64,000 nucleotides of DNA from Parasulfuritortus cantonensis (GTDB taxonomy: Bacteria; Pseudomonadota; Gammaproteobacteria; Burkholderiales; Thiobacillaceae), in NCBI RefSeq assembly GCF_004337445.1, contig NZ_SJZB01000022.1:29213-93212 (forward strand). Reading direction: 5' to 3'. Made by a program: the position numbers and the translations under genes. Each line of letters opens with the position of its first letter. Position 1 is the first letter of the stretch. Below, piece after piece: positions 34,301 through 42,628 of the stretch. The notes beneath the pieces were generated by a model. It was not told the DNA's origin. It saw only the letters and a list, made by a program, of their open reading frames with translations, and ran no database searches.

Positions 34301-36270
34301 CCCTGGAACACGTTGCCCTGCATACGCAGTTGCAGGTCGGGGTTGGAGGCTTCTTCACGGGCGACCTGGAAGGCGTCCAGGTAGTAGACCTTGATGCCCT
34401 GGTCGACGATGGTCTTCTGGACATGGACCGGGAAGCTCGCCCAGACAGCCTCGGCGGAATCCAGGTTGCTCTGGATGATGAACACGCCGCCCTTGGACAG
34501 GCCGGCCACCGCGTTGGTGTGCAGGAAGACCTGCGGGTCGGGCGACAGGACGACGTCGACAATGCTGTATTCGCAGTTGACGCGGATCGGTTCCGGGGCG
34601 GCCGACAGGTAGTAGGTGGTCGGCTGGCCCTTCTTCTCGGAACCGTACTTCGGGTTGGCCTTGATGTCCCAGCCGAGCAGCTCGAACAGGGTCATGGCCA
34701 GGTTCTTGCCGGTGGTCACGGCGCCCCAGCCGCCGACCGAGTGCATGCGCACGGCGATGGCGCCCTTGGGCATCAGGTTGGGGTTGACGGAACCGCGCAG
34801 GGCCATTTCCTTGATGCGCGGGTAGGCGGCCTTGAGCTCCTGCATCCAGACTTCCTGGGCGGGCGTGGCCGCCTCGTCGCGCACGAAGTCGACGGACAGG
34901 TAGTAGAACTTGCGTTGGCTGCCGCCCGGCAGCATGTTCTCGACCGCGGCCACCAGCGCTTCCGGCTGCAGGTCGCGGGAACCGAGGCCGTAGCAGCCGG
35001 AGTACAGGCGCGGCATGTCCTTGGCACCGGCAAAGGAGGCGTAATTGTCGTACGGCTTGTCGCCCTCGGCGGCACCGTTCTCCAGGCACTTGGCGACCGT
35101 GGCGCGCACTTCGCGCATCAACGGCAGGTCCTCGGACATGGGCTGGTCGGTGCGCTCGAGCACGGCGACACCCTTCTTGCCCTTCAGGACGTGCCCGAGC
35201 AGGTCGCCCGGGAAGGGACGGAACATGGTCATGTGGACCACGCCCACCTTGATCTTCTTCTCGTTGCGCAGCCAGTCGGCGACGGCCTCGGCCTGCACCA
35301 CCATGGAACCCTGACCCAGGATGACGTAGTCGGCATCCTCGCAACGATAGGTGTCGATGCGGCCATAGCGGCGGCCGGTCAGCTGGGTGAACTCGGCCAT
35401 GCACTGCTCGGCCAGGGCCGGGATGTGCTGGAAGAAATACGGCCGCTGGGCGGCGACGGACTGCATGTAGCCGTCCTGGTTGGCGACACCGCCGGAGGCG
35501 ACCGGGGCGTCGACGTCCCAGAGCGCGGGCACACGGCGGCGCTTGGGACCGTAGATCAGGCGCTGGGCCGGGGTCGGGGTGTCGATGATGTCGTCGGCCT
35601 TGCCGAGGAACTCCGCCACCAGTTGCTTCTCGGGCACCAGCACCGGCTCGATCAGGTGGGTGGTGAGGAAGCCGTCCATGGCGACGACAGCCGGGGTCAG
35701 CGACAGCTCGGCGGTCTTGCGGGCGATCATGTTCATGTCCGCGGCGGCCTGGGCATTGCGGGCGAAGACCTGGATGAAGCCGGTGTCGTCGACGCAGTGG
35801 TAGTCATCGTGGCCGCAGTGGACGTTCAGGGTAGCCTTGGTGATGGCGCGGCAACCCATGTTCAGGACGTAGGGAAGACGCTTGCCGACCGCGCCGTAGA
35901 GCGACTCGTGCATGAAGGCAGCGCCCTGGGCGGAGGTGAAATTGACCGCGCGCATGCCGGTCATGGACAGGCCGGCGGTGACACCGGCGGCGGCGTGCTC
36001 GGACTCCGGCTCGACGAAGATCAGGGGCCGGCCGGCACTGTTGACGTGGCCGGCAGCGGCGGCCTCGGCCCAATACTCGCCCATCTGGGTGGAGGGGGTG
36101 ATGGGGTAGGCGCCGGCGGCGTCGGTGGACTCCCGCTCGACCAGAATCACGGCGGTGTTGCCGTCGATGGCGTCGCGAACGCCGGGATACTTCACCAACT
36201 CGGCCTTGGTACCGGCGGCAGCAGTCGCTTCCTGCATGTTGTTCTTCGGATTGAATAGCTTCTTGAACAT
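31306..36270 (-). CDS. nifJ: Long pyruvate:ferredoxin (flavodoxin) oxidoreductase with extra C-terminal ferredoxin-like domain
   Basis: 1654 aa, against about 1170-1200 for ordinary single-chain PFOR. It interconverts pyruvate and acetyl-CoA + CO2 with ferredoxin. Domains in order: pyrimidine-binding part with AYPITPSTQMGEYW (54-67); gamma part with WGAVTTGKNLAM; two cluster motifs CTACGNCYTQCP (about 803) and CKGCAICVDVC (about 940), set about 138 residues apart because of an insertion; TPP part with GDGACLGCGEKTAIH (about 1011) and GGDGAMYDIGFQN (about 1236) plus VYSNTGGQA. After an Ala-rich linker (about 1550) comes an extra domain with CTACDECTNLAPKAF (about 1581) and late CTASC. It lies between rnfB and rnfC, so it probably delivers or takes electrons directly at Rnf. 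Direction in vivo is not known from sequence. Confidence 0.93.
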   Translation of the reverse strand: MFKKLFNPKNNMQEATAAAGTKAELVKYPGVRDAIDGNTAVILVERESTDAAGAYPITPSTQMGEYWAEAAAAGHVNSAGRPLIFVEPESEHAAAGVTAGLSMTGMRAVNFTSAQGAAFMHESLYGAVGKRLPYVLNMGCRAITKATLNVHCGHDDYHCVDDTGFIQVFARNAQAAADMNMIARKTAELSLTPAVVAMDGFLTTHLIEPVLVPEKQLVAEFLGKADDIIDTPTPAQRLIYGPKRRRVPALWDVDAPVASGGVANQDGYMQSVAAQRPYFFQHIPALAEQCMAEFTQLTGRRYGRIDTYRCEDADYVILGQGSMVVQAEAVADWLRNEKKIKVGVVHMTMFRPFPGDLLGHVLKGKKGVAVLERTDQPMSEDLPLMREVRATVAKCLENGAAEGDKPYDNYASFAGAKDMPRLYSGCYGLGSRDLQPEALVAAVENMLPGGSQRKFYYLSVDFVRDEAATPAQEVWMQELKAAYPRIKEMALRGSVNPNLMPKGAIAVRMHSVGGWGAVTTGKNLAMTLFELLGWDIKANPKYGSEKKGQPTTYYLSAAPEPIRVNCEYSIVDVVLSPDPQVFLHTNAVAGLSKGGVFIIQSNLDSAEAVWASFPVHVQKTIVDQGIKVYYLDAFQVAREEASNPDLQLRMQGNVFQGAFFRASDIKDRAGLTEETLFKAIENQLNDKFGKKGKRVVEDNLRVVKRGYEELKELPAEVMQVGARQAALKSEIAIPMMLKEQPEGDGSAADIHRFWQATGSFYATGKGSDNLVDPFMGMAVIPAVTGVFRDMTQIRFEHPEWIAENCTACGNCYTQCPDSAIPGLVTDVAEVLNTAITDIEMGGRPTRFLRKASRTIEKKLRGMLDKDGLDVRALFEKAIDNTLAEDPAQGEERERLAAEFDLLRSGIGGFKFATTKPYWTNREKKGAGSGGLFSITVNPYTCKGCAICVDVCDDDALKMVTQTSESIDGLRKDWKFWLDLPTTPQKYSRIDSLDEKIGALETLLLDKKNYGSMACGDGACLGCGEKTAIHLFTATVTALMQPRVEQFVAKIDGLIMGLEKHIRMKLTESVDFTDSKAVKAAVEAAKGQDLTLANLSGRLMENKAGQPIDPQWLQWATQLLEKLKDLRWRYVEGPTKRGRAEMGIANSTGCTSVWASTYPYNPYPFPFTSHLFQDSPSVALGLFEGHMVKMAEGFKAVRMAEIELNGGYNPLEHDAFFTHFTWEGFSDEEFKLCPPVVAVGGDGAMYDIGFQNLSRALMTGKPVKIMVVDTQVYSNTGGQACTSTFVGQVADMSPYGKAIKGKQEVRKEISVIGMAHRTSYILQSAISSPTHLIEGYIEGLNSSRPAMFNIYAVCPVEHGVGDDRATEQSKLAVESRAYPLFKYDPDLGTTFSECVSLEGNPAMDTDWPEYTLVYKDAEGNEQKMVLPFTFADFALTEGRFAKQFKKAPQETWNADMVLLSDFLAMAEDDREGKFPYIWAVDKKNRLMRVLVSQELVKSCEERQAFWQQLKDLAGLNREAVDEQAIADKARAELVQKLSASLAAFGGGVAMDTVAAPAAAAAAAPAKPAATADGYEAVWIDSPECTACDECTNLAPKAFQYNDQKQAVVLNAQGTTYANLVKAAEKCTASCIHPGTPWNMSEPGIDKLIARAAKFN

Positions 36271-36291
36271 GGATCCAGCCCCTCTCTAGAC

Positions 36292-37173
36292 TTAAACTTC
36301 GCTTGCCACCGGCAAAGCGGAAATACGCACAATCTTCTTCGCAGCGACACCCCGGGTGGCCCGACCGCTATCCATCCAGACGATGGCACCGGTCGGGCAA
36401 CGCGCGATGACATCGGACGTCGCCAAGGCATTCTTGGAGTAATCGATGGCCGCCAGGTTGTTGTTCAGCCGCATCAACCCCGGGGCCGCATCGGCCACAC
36501 ACTTGCCGCACGCCGTGCAGGAAACCTCGCATTGCAGGGCGGCCGTGTCGCCGTCGGCGTGGTTCTTGCAGGCAACCCAAAGCTTTCGCGACACCGGCTC
36601 GAGCGAGAACAGGCCCTTCGGGCAAATCTCGACGCAGTCGCCGCAGGCCGTGCACTTGCTGGGATCGACTACCGGCAGGCCATATTGATTCATGCTGATG
36701 GCGTTGAAATCGCACACCGATTCGCAGTCGCCCAGGCCCAGGCAGCCCCAGTCGCAGGCCTTGCCGCCACCGGCCACCGTGGTCGCCGCGCGGCAGGAAC
36801 CGAGCCCGGCATAGTGCGCCCGCATGCGGGCGACGTGGCGACCGCCGGCACAAGCCAGACGCGCCACCCGCTTCTCGACGTCACCCATGTCGACGCCGAG
36901 GACGGAGGCGATGTATTCGTTCATATCGGAACTGTTGACCGTGCAGCGGGCCGGCTCGGTGTGTCCGGCGACCAGCTCCTCCGCGAAGTTCCGGCAGCCG
37001 GCCGTCCCGCAGGCGCCGCAGTTGGACTTCGGCAACAGCGATTCGACCTCTTCAATACGCGGGTCTTCATAGACATGCAGACGCTTGCTCGCCACAGCGA
37101 GCAGCCACGCCAAAGCGGCCCCGAGAGCCGCCATAAAGCCCCCTGCCATCGTCACACCTAGCACCGTATCCAT
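36292..37173 (-). CDS. rnfB: Ion-translocating oxidoreductase subunit RnfB, long form
   Basis: 293 aa, against about 190 in E. coli. It has an N-terminal membrane helix (about residues 7-28), then the RnfB cluster SNCGACGTAGCRNFAEEL (about 50) with a distal Cys in TEPARC. Two ferredoxin-like sets follow, CDWGCLGLGDCESVC (about 140-154) and CTACGDCVEICPKG (about 173-186), and a further set CEVSCTACGKCVADAAPG (about 214-231). The extra clusters resemble the long RnfB of anaerobes. It would accept electrons from ferredoxin or PFOR and pass them into the membrane part. It is the first gene of the operon, 21 bp before nifJ, and separated here from its usual neighbour rnfA. Confidence 0.92.
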   Translation of the reverse strand: MDTVLGVTMAGGFMAALGAALAWLLAVASKRLHVYEDPRIEEVESLLPKSNCGACGTAGCRNFAEELVAGHTEPARCTVNSSDMNEYIASVLGVDMGDVEKRVARLACAGGRHVARMRAHYAGLGSCRAATTVAGGGKACDWGCLGLGDCESVCDFNAISMNQYGLPVVDPSKCTACGDCVEICPKGLFSLEPVSRKLWVACKNHADGDTAALQCEVSCTACGKCVADAAPGLMRLNNNLAAIDYSKNALATSDVIARCPTGAIVWMDSGRATRGVAAKKIVRISALPVASEV

Positions 37174-37323
37174 CGCCTCGCTCCTATCCCGACTATTTCA
37201 GTCAGGTAATAAAGACATTTAGGTCTTAATTATTTCTGGACGGAGTCTATAAATTTTTAATAATTTGACACGGCAATTATTTCAATCTCAAATATTGGTG
37301 ATTTCAATGGACAGGATTGCGCC
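37174..37323. promoter_or_regulatory. AT-rich divergent control region of rnfB operon and lysR
   Basis: This gap is strikingly AT-rich against its surroundings. For lysR, TTGACA at 37265-37270 is followed after 17 bp by TCAAAT (37288-37293). An inverted repeat AAGAC...GTCTT (37212-37227) lies nearer rnfB and could be a LysR binding site. The rnfB side has no clear -35, as expected for an activator-dependent promoter. Confidence 0.5.
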
Positions 37324-38349
37324 ATGACCGAGGACTCCCCTCTGTACTACAAGAACAACCGCCTCAAGCAGCTGCGGGCCTTTCATCAGGTCGTGCGGTG
37401 CGGAAGCATTTCCAAGGCGGCCGAGAAGTTGTTCCTGTCGCAGCCTTCGGTGTCTTTGCAGATCCAGGCGCTGGAGCGCGAACTGGCGGTGACGCTGTTC
37501 GAGCGGCGCGGTCCGCATCTCAAGTTGACGCCCGAAGGTGACGTCCTGTACCACTTGGCGGAGCCTCTTGTAGACGGTATAGACAAGCTTCAAGAGAATT
37601 TCACCGCCCATTTCGGAAAACTGGAATCGGGCGAATTGAACATCGGCGCAGGCGAATCGACCATCCTCTACATCATGCCGGAGCCGGTGCGCCGGTTCGT
37701 CGAGGCCTACCCGAAAGTGCAGCTGAAGATGCACAACGTCACGGGTCGCGACGGCCTCAAGATGCTCAAGGCGGACGAGATCGACTTCGCGGTCGGATCC
37801 ATGCTGGACGTCCCGGAGGACATCGAATACCGCCCGGTGGTCACCTTCGATCCGATGCTCATCACTCCCGTCGACCACCCGCTTGCCGACAAGGCGCGTG
37901 CCGGCGAGGAAGTGACCCTGGAGGACGTCAGCCACTATGGGCTGATCCTGCCGCCGTCGCACCTGTCGACCTGGCGCATCGTCAAGTATGTCTTCCAGCA
38001 GCACAACCTGACCTTCTCGGTCACCCTGGAAGCTGGCGGCTGGGAGGTGATCAAGAAGTACGTCGAGTTGGGCATGGGGGTGTCGATCGTCACCGACATC
38101 TGCCTGACCGGGGAAGAGAAGCTGATGCGCATCCCGCTGACCAAGTACTTCCCCCAGCGCGGCTACGGCCTGGTACTGCGCAAGGGCCGCTTCCTCTCGC
38201 CCCAGGCGCGCCGGTTCATCGAAATAATGGAAGAGGTCTATGCCAGCGGCGAGTCTCTGCTCGTGCAGGCGCACGGCGTGCCCAGCCTCGGCAGTGGCCT
38301 CGGCGACGGGATCGCGAAGAAACCGCGGAAGCGCAAGCCGGCCAAGTAA
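37324..38349 (+). CDS. LysR-family regulator (CbbR/CysL-like), divergent from the rnf-nifJ operon
   Basis: 341 aa. The winged-helix DNA-binding domain is at residues 11-75 (LKQLRAFHQVVRCGSISKAA, FLSQPSVSLQIQALERELAV, LFERRGPHLKLTPEG). A periplasmic-binding-like effector domain follows (GELNIGAGESTILYIMPEPV; VGSMLDVPED; ELGMGVSIVTDIC). An unusual Lys/Arg-rich tail (KKPRKRKPAK) ends the protein. By position it probably controls the rnfB-nifJ-rnfCDGEA operon 150 bp away, in the classic divergent LysR layout. The effector is unknown; CbbR-type proteins sense metabolites tied to redox and carbon state (family knowledge). Confidence 0.88.
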   Translation: MTEDSPLYYKNNRLKQLRAFHQVVRCGSISKAAEKLFLSQPSVSLQIQALERELAVTLFERRGPHLKLTPEGDVLYHLAEPLVDGIDKLQENFTAHFGKLESGELNIGAGESTILYIMPEPVRRFVEAYPKVQLKMHNVTGRDGLKMLKADEIDFAVGSMLDVPEDIEYRPVVTFDPMLITPVDHPLADKARAGEEVTLEDVSHYGLILPPSHLSTWRIVKYVFQQHNLTFSVTLEAGGWEVIKKYVELGMGVSIVTDICLTGEEKLMRIPLTKYFPQRGYGLVLRKGRFLSPQARRFIEIMEEVYASGESLLVQAHGVPSLGSGLGDGIAKKPRKRKPAK

Positions 38350-38371
38350 CCGCCCGCCCCGGTGCGGGCGG
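38350..38371. terminator. Bidirectional hairpin between lysR and the S8 protease
   Basis: Perfect 8-bp stem CCGCCCGC / GCGGGCGG with a 6-base loop, starting right after the lysR stop and ending 4 bp before the convergent protease stop. No T-tract. Confidence 0.55.
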
Positions 38372-38375
38372 GCGC

Positions 38376-40964
38376 CTAGTCGTTGTCGAGTATGGTCACC
38401 GTGACGGTCTTGTTGGCGGCCAGGGTCGCCCCGCGTGCCGAGCTGAGACTGACCTTGAAGGTCTCACTGCTTTCCTGCAGGGCGTCGTCGATCACGGGGA
38501 CGGTGATGGTCTTCGGCGTGGCGTCCCCGGCGGCCCAGTAGAGTTTGCCGCTGACCGCCTTGAAGTCGATTCCCGAGCGCGCCGTGCCGCTCGCGGTGGC
38601 GAACGAAACGCTTGCCGAGGCGTTCGCGTCGCCCAGGCGCAGGACCGTCAGCACGATGGCGCCGTCGCCCTCCGAAACCGACGCCGTCGCCGATTCGAAC
38701 GCGAGGTTCTTGTCGTTGTCGAGGATGCTCACCTCGGTACTGGCGTTGCTGCCCAAGGCCGCCCCGACCGGACTGCTCAGGTTGACCAGGAAGGATTCCG
38801 TCGCTTCATACTGGCTGTCGTTGCTGATGCTGATGGCGATGCTCTGTTTGCTGACACCGGCCGCGAAGCTCAGGGTGCCGCTCTTGGCCGTATAGTCCTT
38901 CCCGGCCAGGGCCGTGCCGTTCGCGGTGGCATATTTGACCGACACCGATCCGGTGGTCCCGCCCTCGCGCAGGACCGGGATGGTTATCTTGCTGGTCCCC
39001 TCGGTCACGCTGTAGCTCGGCGCTCCGAACTGCAACGTCTGGCCGCTGCCCACCGCGTACGCCGCCTTCAATGTGACACCGCTGTACGAGGCGTAGCCGT
39101 AGAGCATGATGTAGTAGCGGCCCGCGACCGGGTTGCTGAAGGTGCAGGTTTCCGCGTTGCCGGTCAGCCATGGCCGGCAGTCATACGCGGTCGTGGTCGG
39201 CAGGCTGCCGGCGCGCACATACAGATCCGCGTCGCCGGTGCCCCCGGAAATGGTGACGGTGAGGCCGGTCGCGCCACTCGGGACATCGATATAGAAGTAG
39301 GCGCTGCTCGCCGAGGCACCGGCGAGATTGGTGACCGACTGGCCGTTGGTCAGCGCCGTCGAGGCGGCGACGAACGAGGCCGAGACCGTCTTGTTGGCCG
39401 CCATGGACAGGATGCATTGCGGATCGCTGCCGCCGCAGTCGCCGCTCCATCCGGCGAAGGCGTAACCACTGTTCGGAACCGCGCTGAGCGTGACCGATGC
39501 ACCCGGCTGGTACACCCCGGAAGCCGGCGACACCGAACCGCCCTCGGCCGGACTGGCATGGCTGACCAGGATCGCCTTGTCCGCAGTCGCCAGCGCGGTG
39601 GTCAAGTCCAGGCGCGGCTTGACCAGGCTGTTGCGCGGGTCGGTGACGGCTTGGCCCTGCTGCAGGCGGACGGCCAGTTGATCGGCGCTGTCGGCCGGAA
39701 AGACCGAGCGCAGGACGGCGGCGGCACCGGCCACGTGGGGGGTCGCCTGCGACGTCCCGCTCATGGACACGTCGGCGGCATCGATGATCGAGCCGGGCGC
39801 CAGCATGGTCAGGAACGGGGCGCTGTCCGACCAGCAGGTCACCTTGTCGGCGGCGGTGGTGGCATCGCTGCAGATGCCCCAGTGCATGGCGCCGAGCGCC
39901 GAGTCGTACACGGCGCCGACGGACACGACGTTGGCGTAGGCCGCCGGCATGCCGAGCGAATTGGTGTAACCGTCGTTGCCGGCCGCCGCGACCACCACGA
40001 TGCCGGCATCGACCGCGCTCTGGATGGCCGTGCCCCAGGCGTCGGACGGCGACACCGGGCTGTAGTAGCGGCCGCTGCCCAGGCTCATGTTGATCGCGGC
40101 GATGTGGTAGGTCGCCTTGTTGGTGACGCACCAGTTGATGGCGCTGAGGATGTCGCTGTCATAGGCATAGCCGTCGGTCCGGAAGACGTCGAGGGCCAGG
40201 ATGTTGGCCACCGGCGCGACGCCGAGCACGATACCGGCCACGTTGGTGCCGTGGCCGTCGTCGTCGAGGACGCCGTCGGAGGGCGCGAAGTCGTGCGCGT
40301 AGCTGACCCGGCAGCTCTCCGCCGGGGCGCCCGGCGCCGAACAGGTACCGAACGCGGCACGGGTGTAGTCGACGCCGGTATCGAGCACGGCCACGGAACT
40401 GCCCGCGCCGCCATAGCCGGCACCGTCGGCCCAGGCCTCGGGCTGGTGGATCAGGGGCAGGCTTTCGGTCAGATAGGCCTCGTTGCGTTTGTTCTCGTCG
40501 ACGGCGAGCACCTTGGCGTTCCCGGCCAGCCGTTCAAGCGCCCGTTGCGAGCGCACCCGCACGTGCAGCACGGGGAGCACGGCGTAGTCGTGCAGCACTT
40601 CCGTATCGGGGTCCGCGACGTCCTGCTCGATGCCCGCTTTGAGCAGGTCGAGGCGCCGTTTCCAATCGCCCAGGCGTTGCACGTACTCCGGCTTCGCCTG
40701 GCGATACCAAGGCCGGGGCGCCGCCTTTTGCTGGGCGGCCCGTTCCGTGCTGTCATCGAGCAGGACCAGGGCCTCGACCGGTTGCTCGAGGGCCGCCTGG
40801 GCCTGGACCCGCGCCGCCACCTTGTCCTGCCAGGTCGTCGTTGCCGCCTGGCCGGGCAACGGCAATGCGGCACTCGCCAGGAGGAGGACGCAGCAACCGC
40901 GCAACAGCCGCCTCGCGGTGCCTGCCAGGAAATGAAACTGGGCCATGACCGAACGCTGTTTCAT
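38376..40964 (-). CDS. Secreted subtilisin-like (S8) serine protease with PPC and Calx-beta domains
   Basis: 862-residue exported protease. The signal peptide (LLRGCCVLLLASAALPLPGQA) is followed by an inhibitor-like pro-region to about residue 165. In the catalytic domain the triad is complete: Asp in AVLDTGVDYT (about 187), His in DDDGHGTNVAG (about 230), Ser in MSGTSQATPHVAG (about 400). Then comes a short GWSGDCGGSDPQC repeat domain, a pre-peptidase C-terminal (PPC) domain with YFYIDVPSGATGL, and two Calx-beta domains (KYATANGTALAGKDY; SFATASGTARSGIDF), which bind calcium. The start ATG 40964 has GGGAGGG upstream. There is no PEP-CTERM or other C-terminal anchor. The role is likely extracellular protein breakdown. 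Confidence 0.9.
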   Translation of the reverse strand: MKQRSVMAQFHFLAGTARRLLRGCCVLLLASAALPLPGQAATTTWQDKVAARVQAQAALEQPVEALVLLDDSTERAAQQKAAPRPWYRQAKPEYVQRLGDWKRRLDLLKAGIEQDVADPDTEVLHDYAVLPVLHVRVRSQRALERLAGNAKVLAVDENKRNEAYLTESLPLIHQPEAWADGAGYGGAGSSVAVLDTGVDYTRAAFGTCSAPGAPAESCRVSYAHDFAPSDGVLDDDGHGTNVAGIVLGVAPVANILALDVFRTDGYAYDSDILSAINWCVTNKATYHIAAINMSLGSGRYYSPVSPSDAWGTAIQSAVDAGIVVVAAAGNDGYTNSLGMPAAYANVVSVGAVYDSALGAMHWGICSDATTAADKVTCWSDSAPFLTMLAPGSIIDAADVSMSGTSQATPHVAGAAAVLRSVFPADSADQLAVRLQQGQAVTDPRNSLVKPRLDLTTALATADKAILVSHASPAEGGSVSPASGVYQPGASVTLSAVPNSGYAFAGWSGDCGGSDPQCILSMAANKTVSASFVAASTALTNGQSVTNLAGASASSAYFYIDVPSGATGLTVTISGGTGDADLYVRAGSLPTTTAYDCRPWLTGNAETCTFSNPVAGRYYIMLYGYASYSGVTLKAAYAVGSGQTLQFGAPSYSVTEGTSKITIPVLREGGTTGSVSVKYATANGTALAGKDYTAKSGTLSFAAGVSKQSIAISISNDSQYEATESFLVNLSSPVGAALGSNASTEVSILDNDKNLAFESATASVSEGDGAIVLTVLRLGDANASASVSFATASGTARSGIDFKAVSGKLYWAAGDATPKTITVPVIDDALQESSETFKVSLSSARGATLAANKTVTVTILDND

Positions 40965-41138
40965 GGAACCACCCTCCCCCGTCGTGTCACCTCTTTCAAC
41001 CATAGGTGAAAATACGGGGCGGGCACAGGCACTCTGCCGCCCTCCCGGCCGGCCTGGTTCAAATGTACCGCTCCCGGACATTCGACGTGGCGACGCCGGG
41101 CGCGGCCGGCGCCCGGCTTGGAAAGGGGGGGCGACCGG

Positions 41139-41169
41139 GCCGGGGCTCCCCGGCGCCGCCGCGCGGCGC
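41139..41169 (-). terminator. Overlapping hairpins downstream of nuoN
   Basis: GCCGGGG (41139-41145) pairs with CCCCGGC (41148-41154), and GCGCCG (41153-41158) pairs with CGGCGC (41164-41169). They start 6 bp past the nuoN stop and probably end the nuo transcript. The rest of the 210-bp gap up to the S8 gene shows nothing else. Confidence 0.45.
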
Positions 41170-41174
41170 GACGG

Positions 41175-42623
41175 TCAGCCCAGGGACATCTGCACCGAGT
41201 AGGCGCACAAGGTCATGAGCGGCTGCGGCAGGATGCCGAGCAGCAGGATGGCCAGGCCGTTTGCCGAGAGCAGCATGTGGGCGTCGCCGGCATGGCTGGC
41301 GGGAATGGTGTCGGTCGCCGCCGGGGCGTCGAAATACATCAGCTTGACCACCCGCAGGTAGTAGAAGGCGCCGATCAGGGAGAACATCACCGCCACCACC
41401 GCGAGCCAGATCCAGCCGGCGCCGATGAGCGCCTGGAGAACGGTCAGCTTGGCATAGAACCCGACGAACGGCGGCAGGCCGGCCATGGACAGCATGAACA
41501 TGCCCATCACCGCTGCCAGCCAGGGATGTTTGGCGTTGAGGCCCTTGTAGTCGTCCAGTTCCTCGGCCTCGACCCCGGCCCGGGACAGGTAGGCGACCAT
41601 GCCGAAGCCGCCCAGGCTCATGAGCACGTAGGTCACGGCGTAGAACATGGCGCCGGAATAGCCGGCCAGGCTGCCGTTCATGATGCCGAGCAGGACGAAG
41701 CCCATGTGCGAGATGGTCGAATACGCCAGCATGCGCTTGATGTTGGTCTGCATGATGGCGGCCAGGTTGCCGATCGCCAGCGAGGCGACCGCCATCACCG
41801 CAAGCATCTGCTGCCAGTCGCCGTGCGCCGGCTGCAGGCCGTCGGCGAGCAGACGCATGGCGAAGGCGAAGGCGGCCAGTTTCGGGGCGGAGCCGACGAA
41901 CAGGGCAACGGCCGTCGGGGCACCGTGGTAGACGTCCGGTATCCACATGTGGAAAGGCGCCGCACCGAGCTTGAAGCCCAGGCCGGCGACCACGAAGACC
42001 AGGGCGAAGACCAGGACCTTCTCGCTCTTGACACCGCCGTGCACCACCTCGGCGATGCGTCCGAGTTCCAGCGAACCGGTCAGGCCGTAAAGCAGCGACA
42101 TGCCGTACAGGAGCAGGCCCGAGGCCAGGGCGCCAAGGACGAAGTACTTCATCGCCGCCTCGGAGGCGCGCACGTCGTCCCGGCGCATCGCGACCATGGC
42201 ATAGAGCGCCAGGGAAAGCAGTTCCAGGCCCAGGTACAGGGTCAGGAAGTGGGCCGCCGAGATCATCACCATCATGCCGAGGACGGCGAACAGCAGGAGC
42301 GCCAGGTAGTCGCCGCCCAGCATGCCGCGGTCGGCCAGGTATTGGCGCGAATAGATCACCGCCATGATCGCCGAGAAGCAGGTCAGCACCTTGAGGGTCG
42401 CGCCCATGGCGTCGTTGATGTAGAGGCCGCCGAACGCCAGCCGGGTCTCGGGACTGCCGGCGAAGGCGACCACCACGCAGCCGAGCAGGAGGCCGAGCAG
42501 GGTGGTGATGTAGGCCGCGTTCTTGGAGCCGCCGTAGGCCTCGATGAGCAGGACCACGCTGGCCACGACCAGCAGGCTGATCTCGGGCAGGGCGATGAGG
42601 AAGTCGGTCGAGGGTGGGATCAT
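41175..42623 (-). CDS. nuoN: NADH-quinone oxidoreductase subunit N
   Basis: 482-residue antiporter-like membrane subunit of complex I, about 14 helices. Conserved proton-path features include [15 protein letters not shown], the Lys in [20 protein letters not shown] and the Lys in [20 protein letters not shown]. Start ATG 42623, 5 bp after the nuoM stop. Last gene of the 14-gene operon. Confidence 0.95.
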   Translation of the reverse strand: MIPPSTDFLIALPEISLLVVASVVLLIEAYGGSKNAAYITTLLGLLLGCVVVAFAGSPETRLAFGGLYINDAMGATLKVLTCFSAIMAVIYSRQYLADRGMLGGDYLALLLFAVLGMMVMISAAHFLTLYLGLELLSLALYAMVAMRRDDVRASEAAMKYFVLGALASGLLLYGMSLLYGLTGSLELGRIAEVVHGGVKSEKVLVFALVFVVAGLGFKLGAAPFHMWIPDVYHGAPTAVALFVGSAPKLAAFAFAMRLLADGLQPAHGDWQQMLAVMAVASLAIGNLAAIMQTNIKRMLAYSTISHMGFVLLGIMNGSLAGYSGAMFYAVTYVLMSLGGFGMVAYLSRAGVEAEELDDYKGLNAKHPWLAAVMGMFMLSMAGLPPFVGFYAKLTVLQALIGAGWIWLAVVAVMFSLIGAFYYLRVVKLMYFDAPAATDTIPASHAGDAHMLLSANGLAILLLGILPQPLMTLCAYSVQMSLG

Positions 42624-42628
42624 GGCGG

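Noticed and set aside
31210..36258. 1682-codon open frame antisense to nifJ on the plus strand
   Set aside because: It mirrors the nifJ gene; its protein has no motifs and is rich in residues typical of antisense GC-rich DNA. NifJ is a clear family member.
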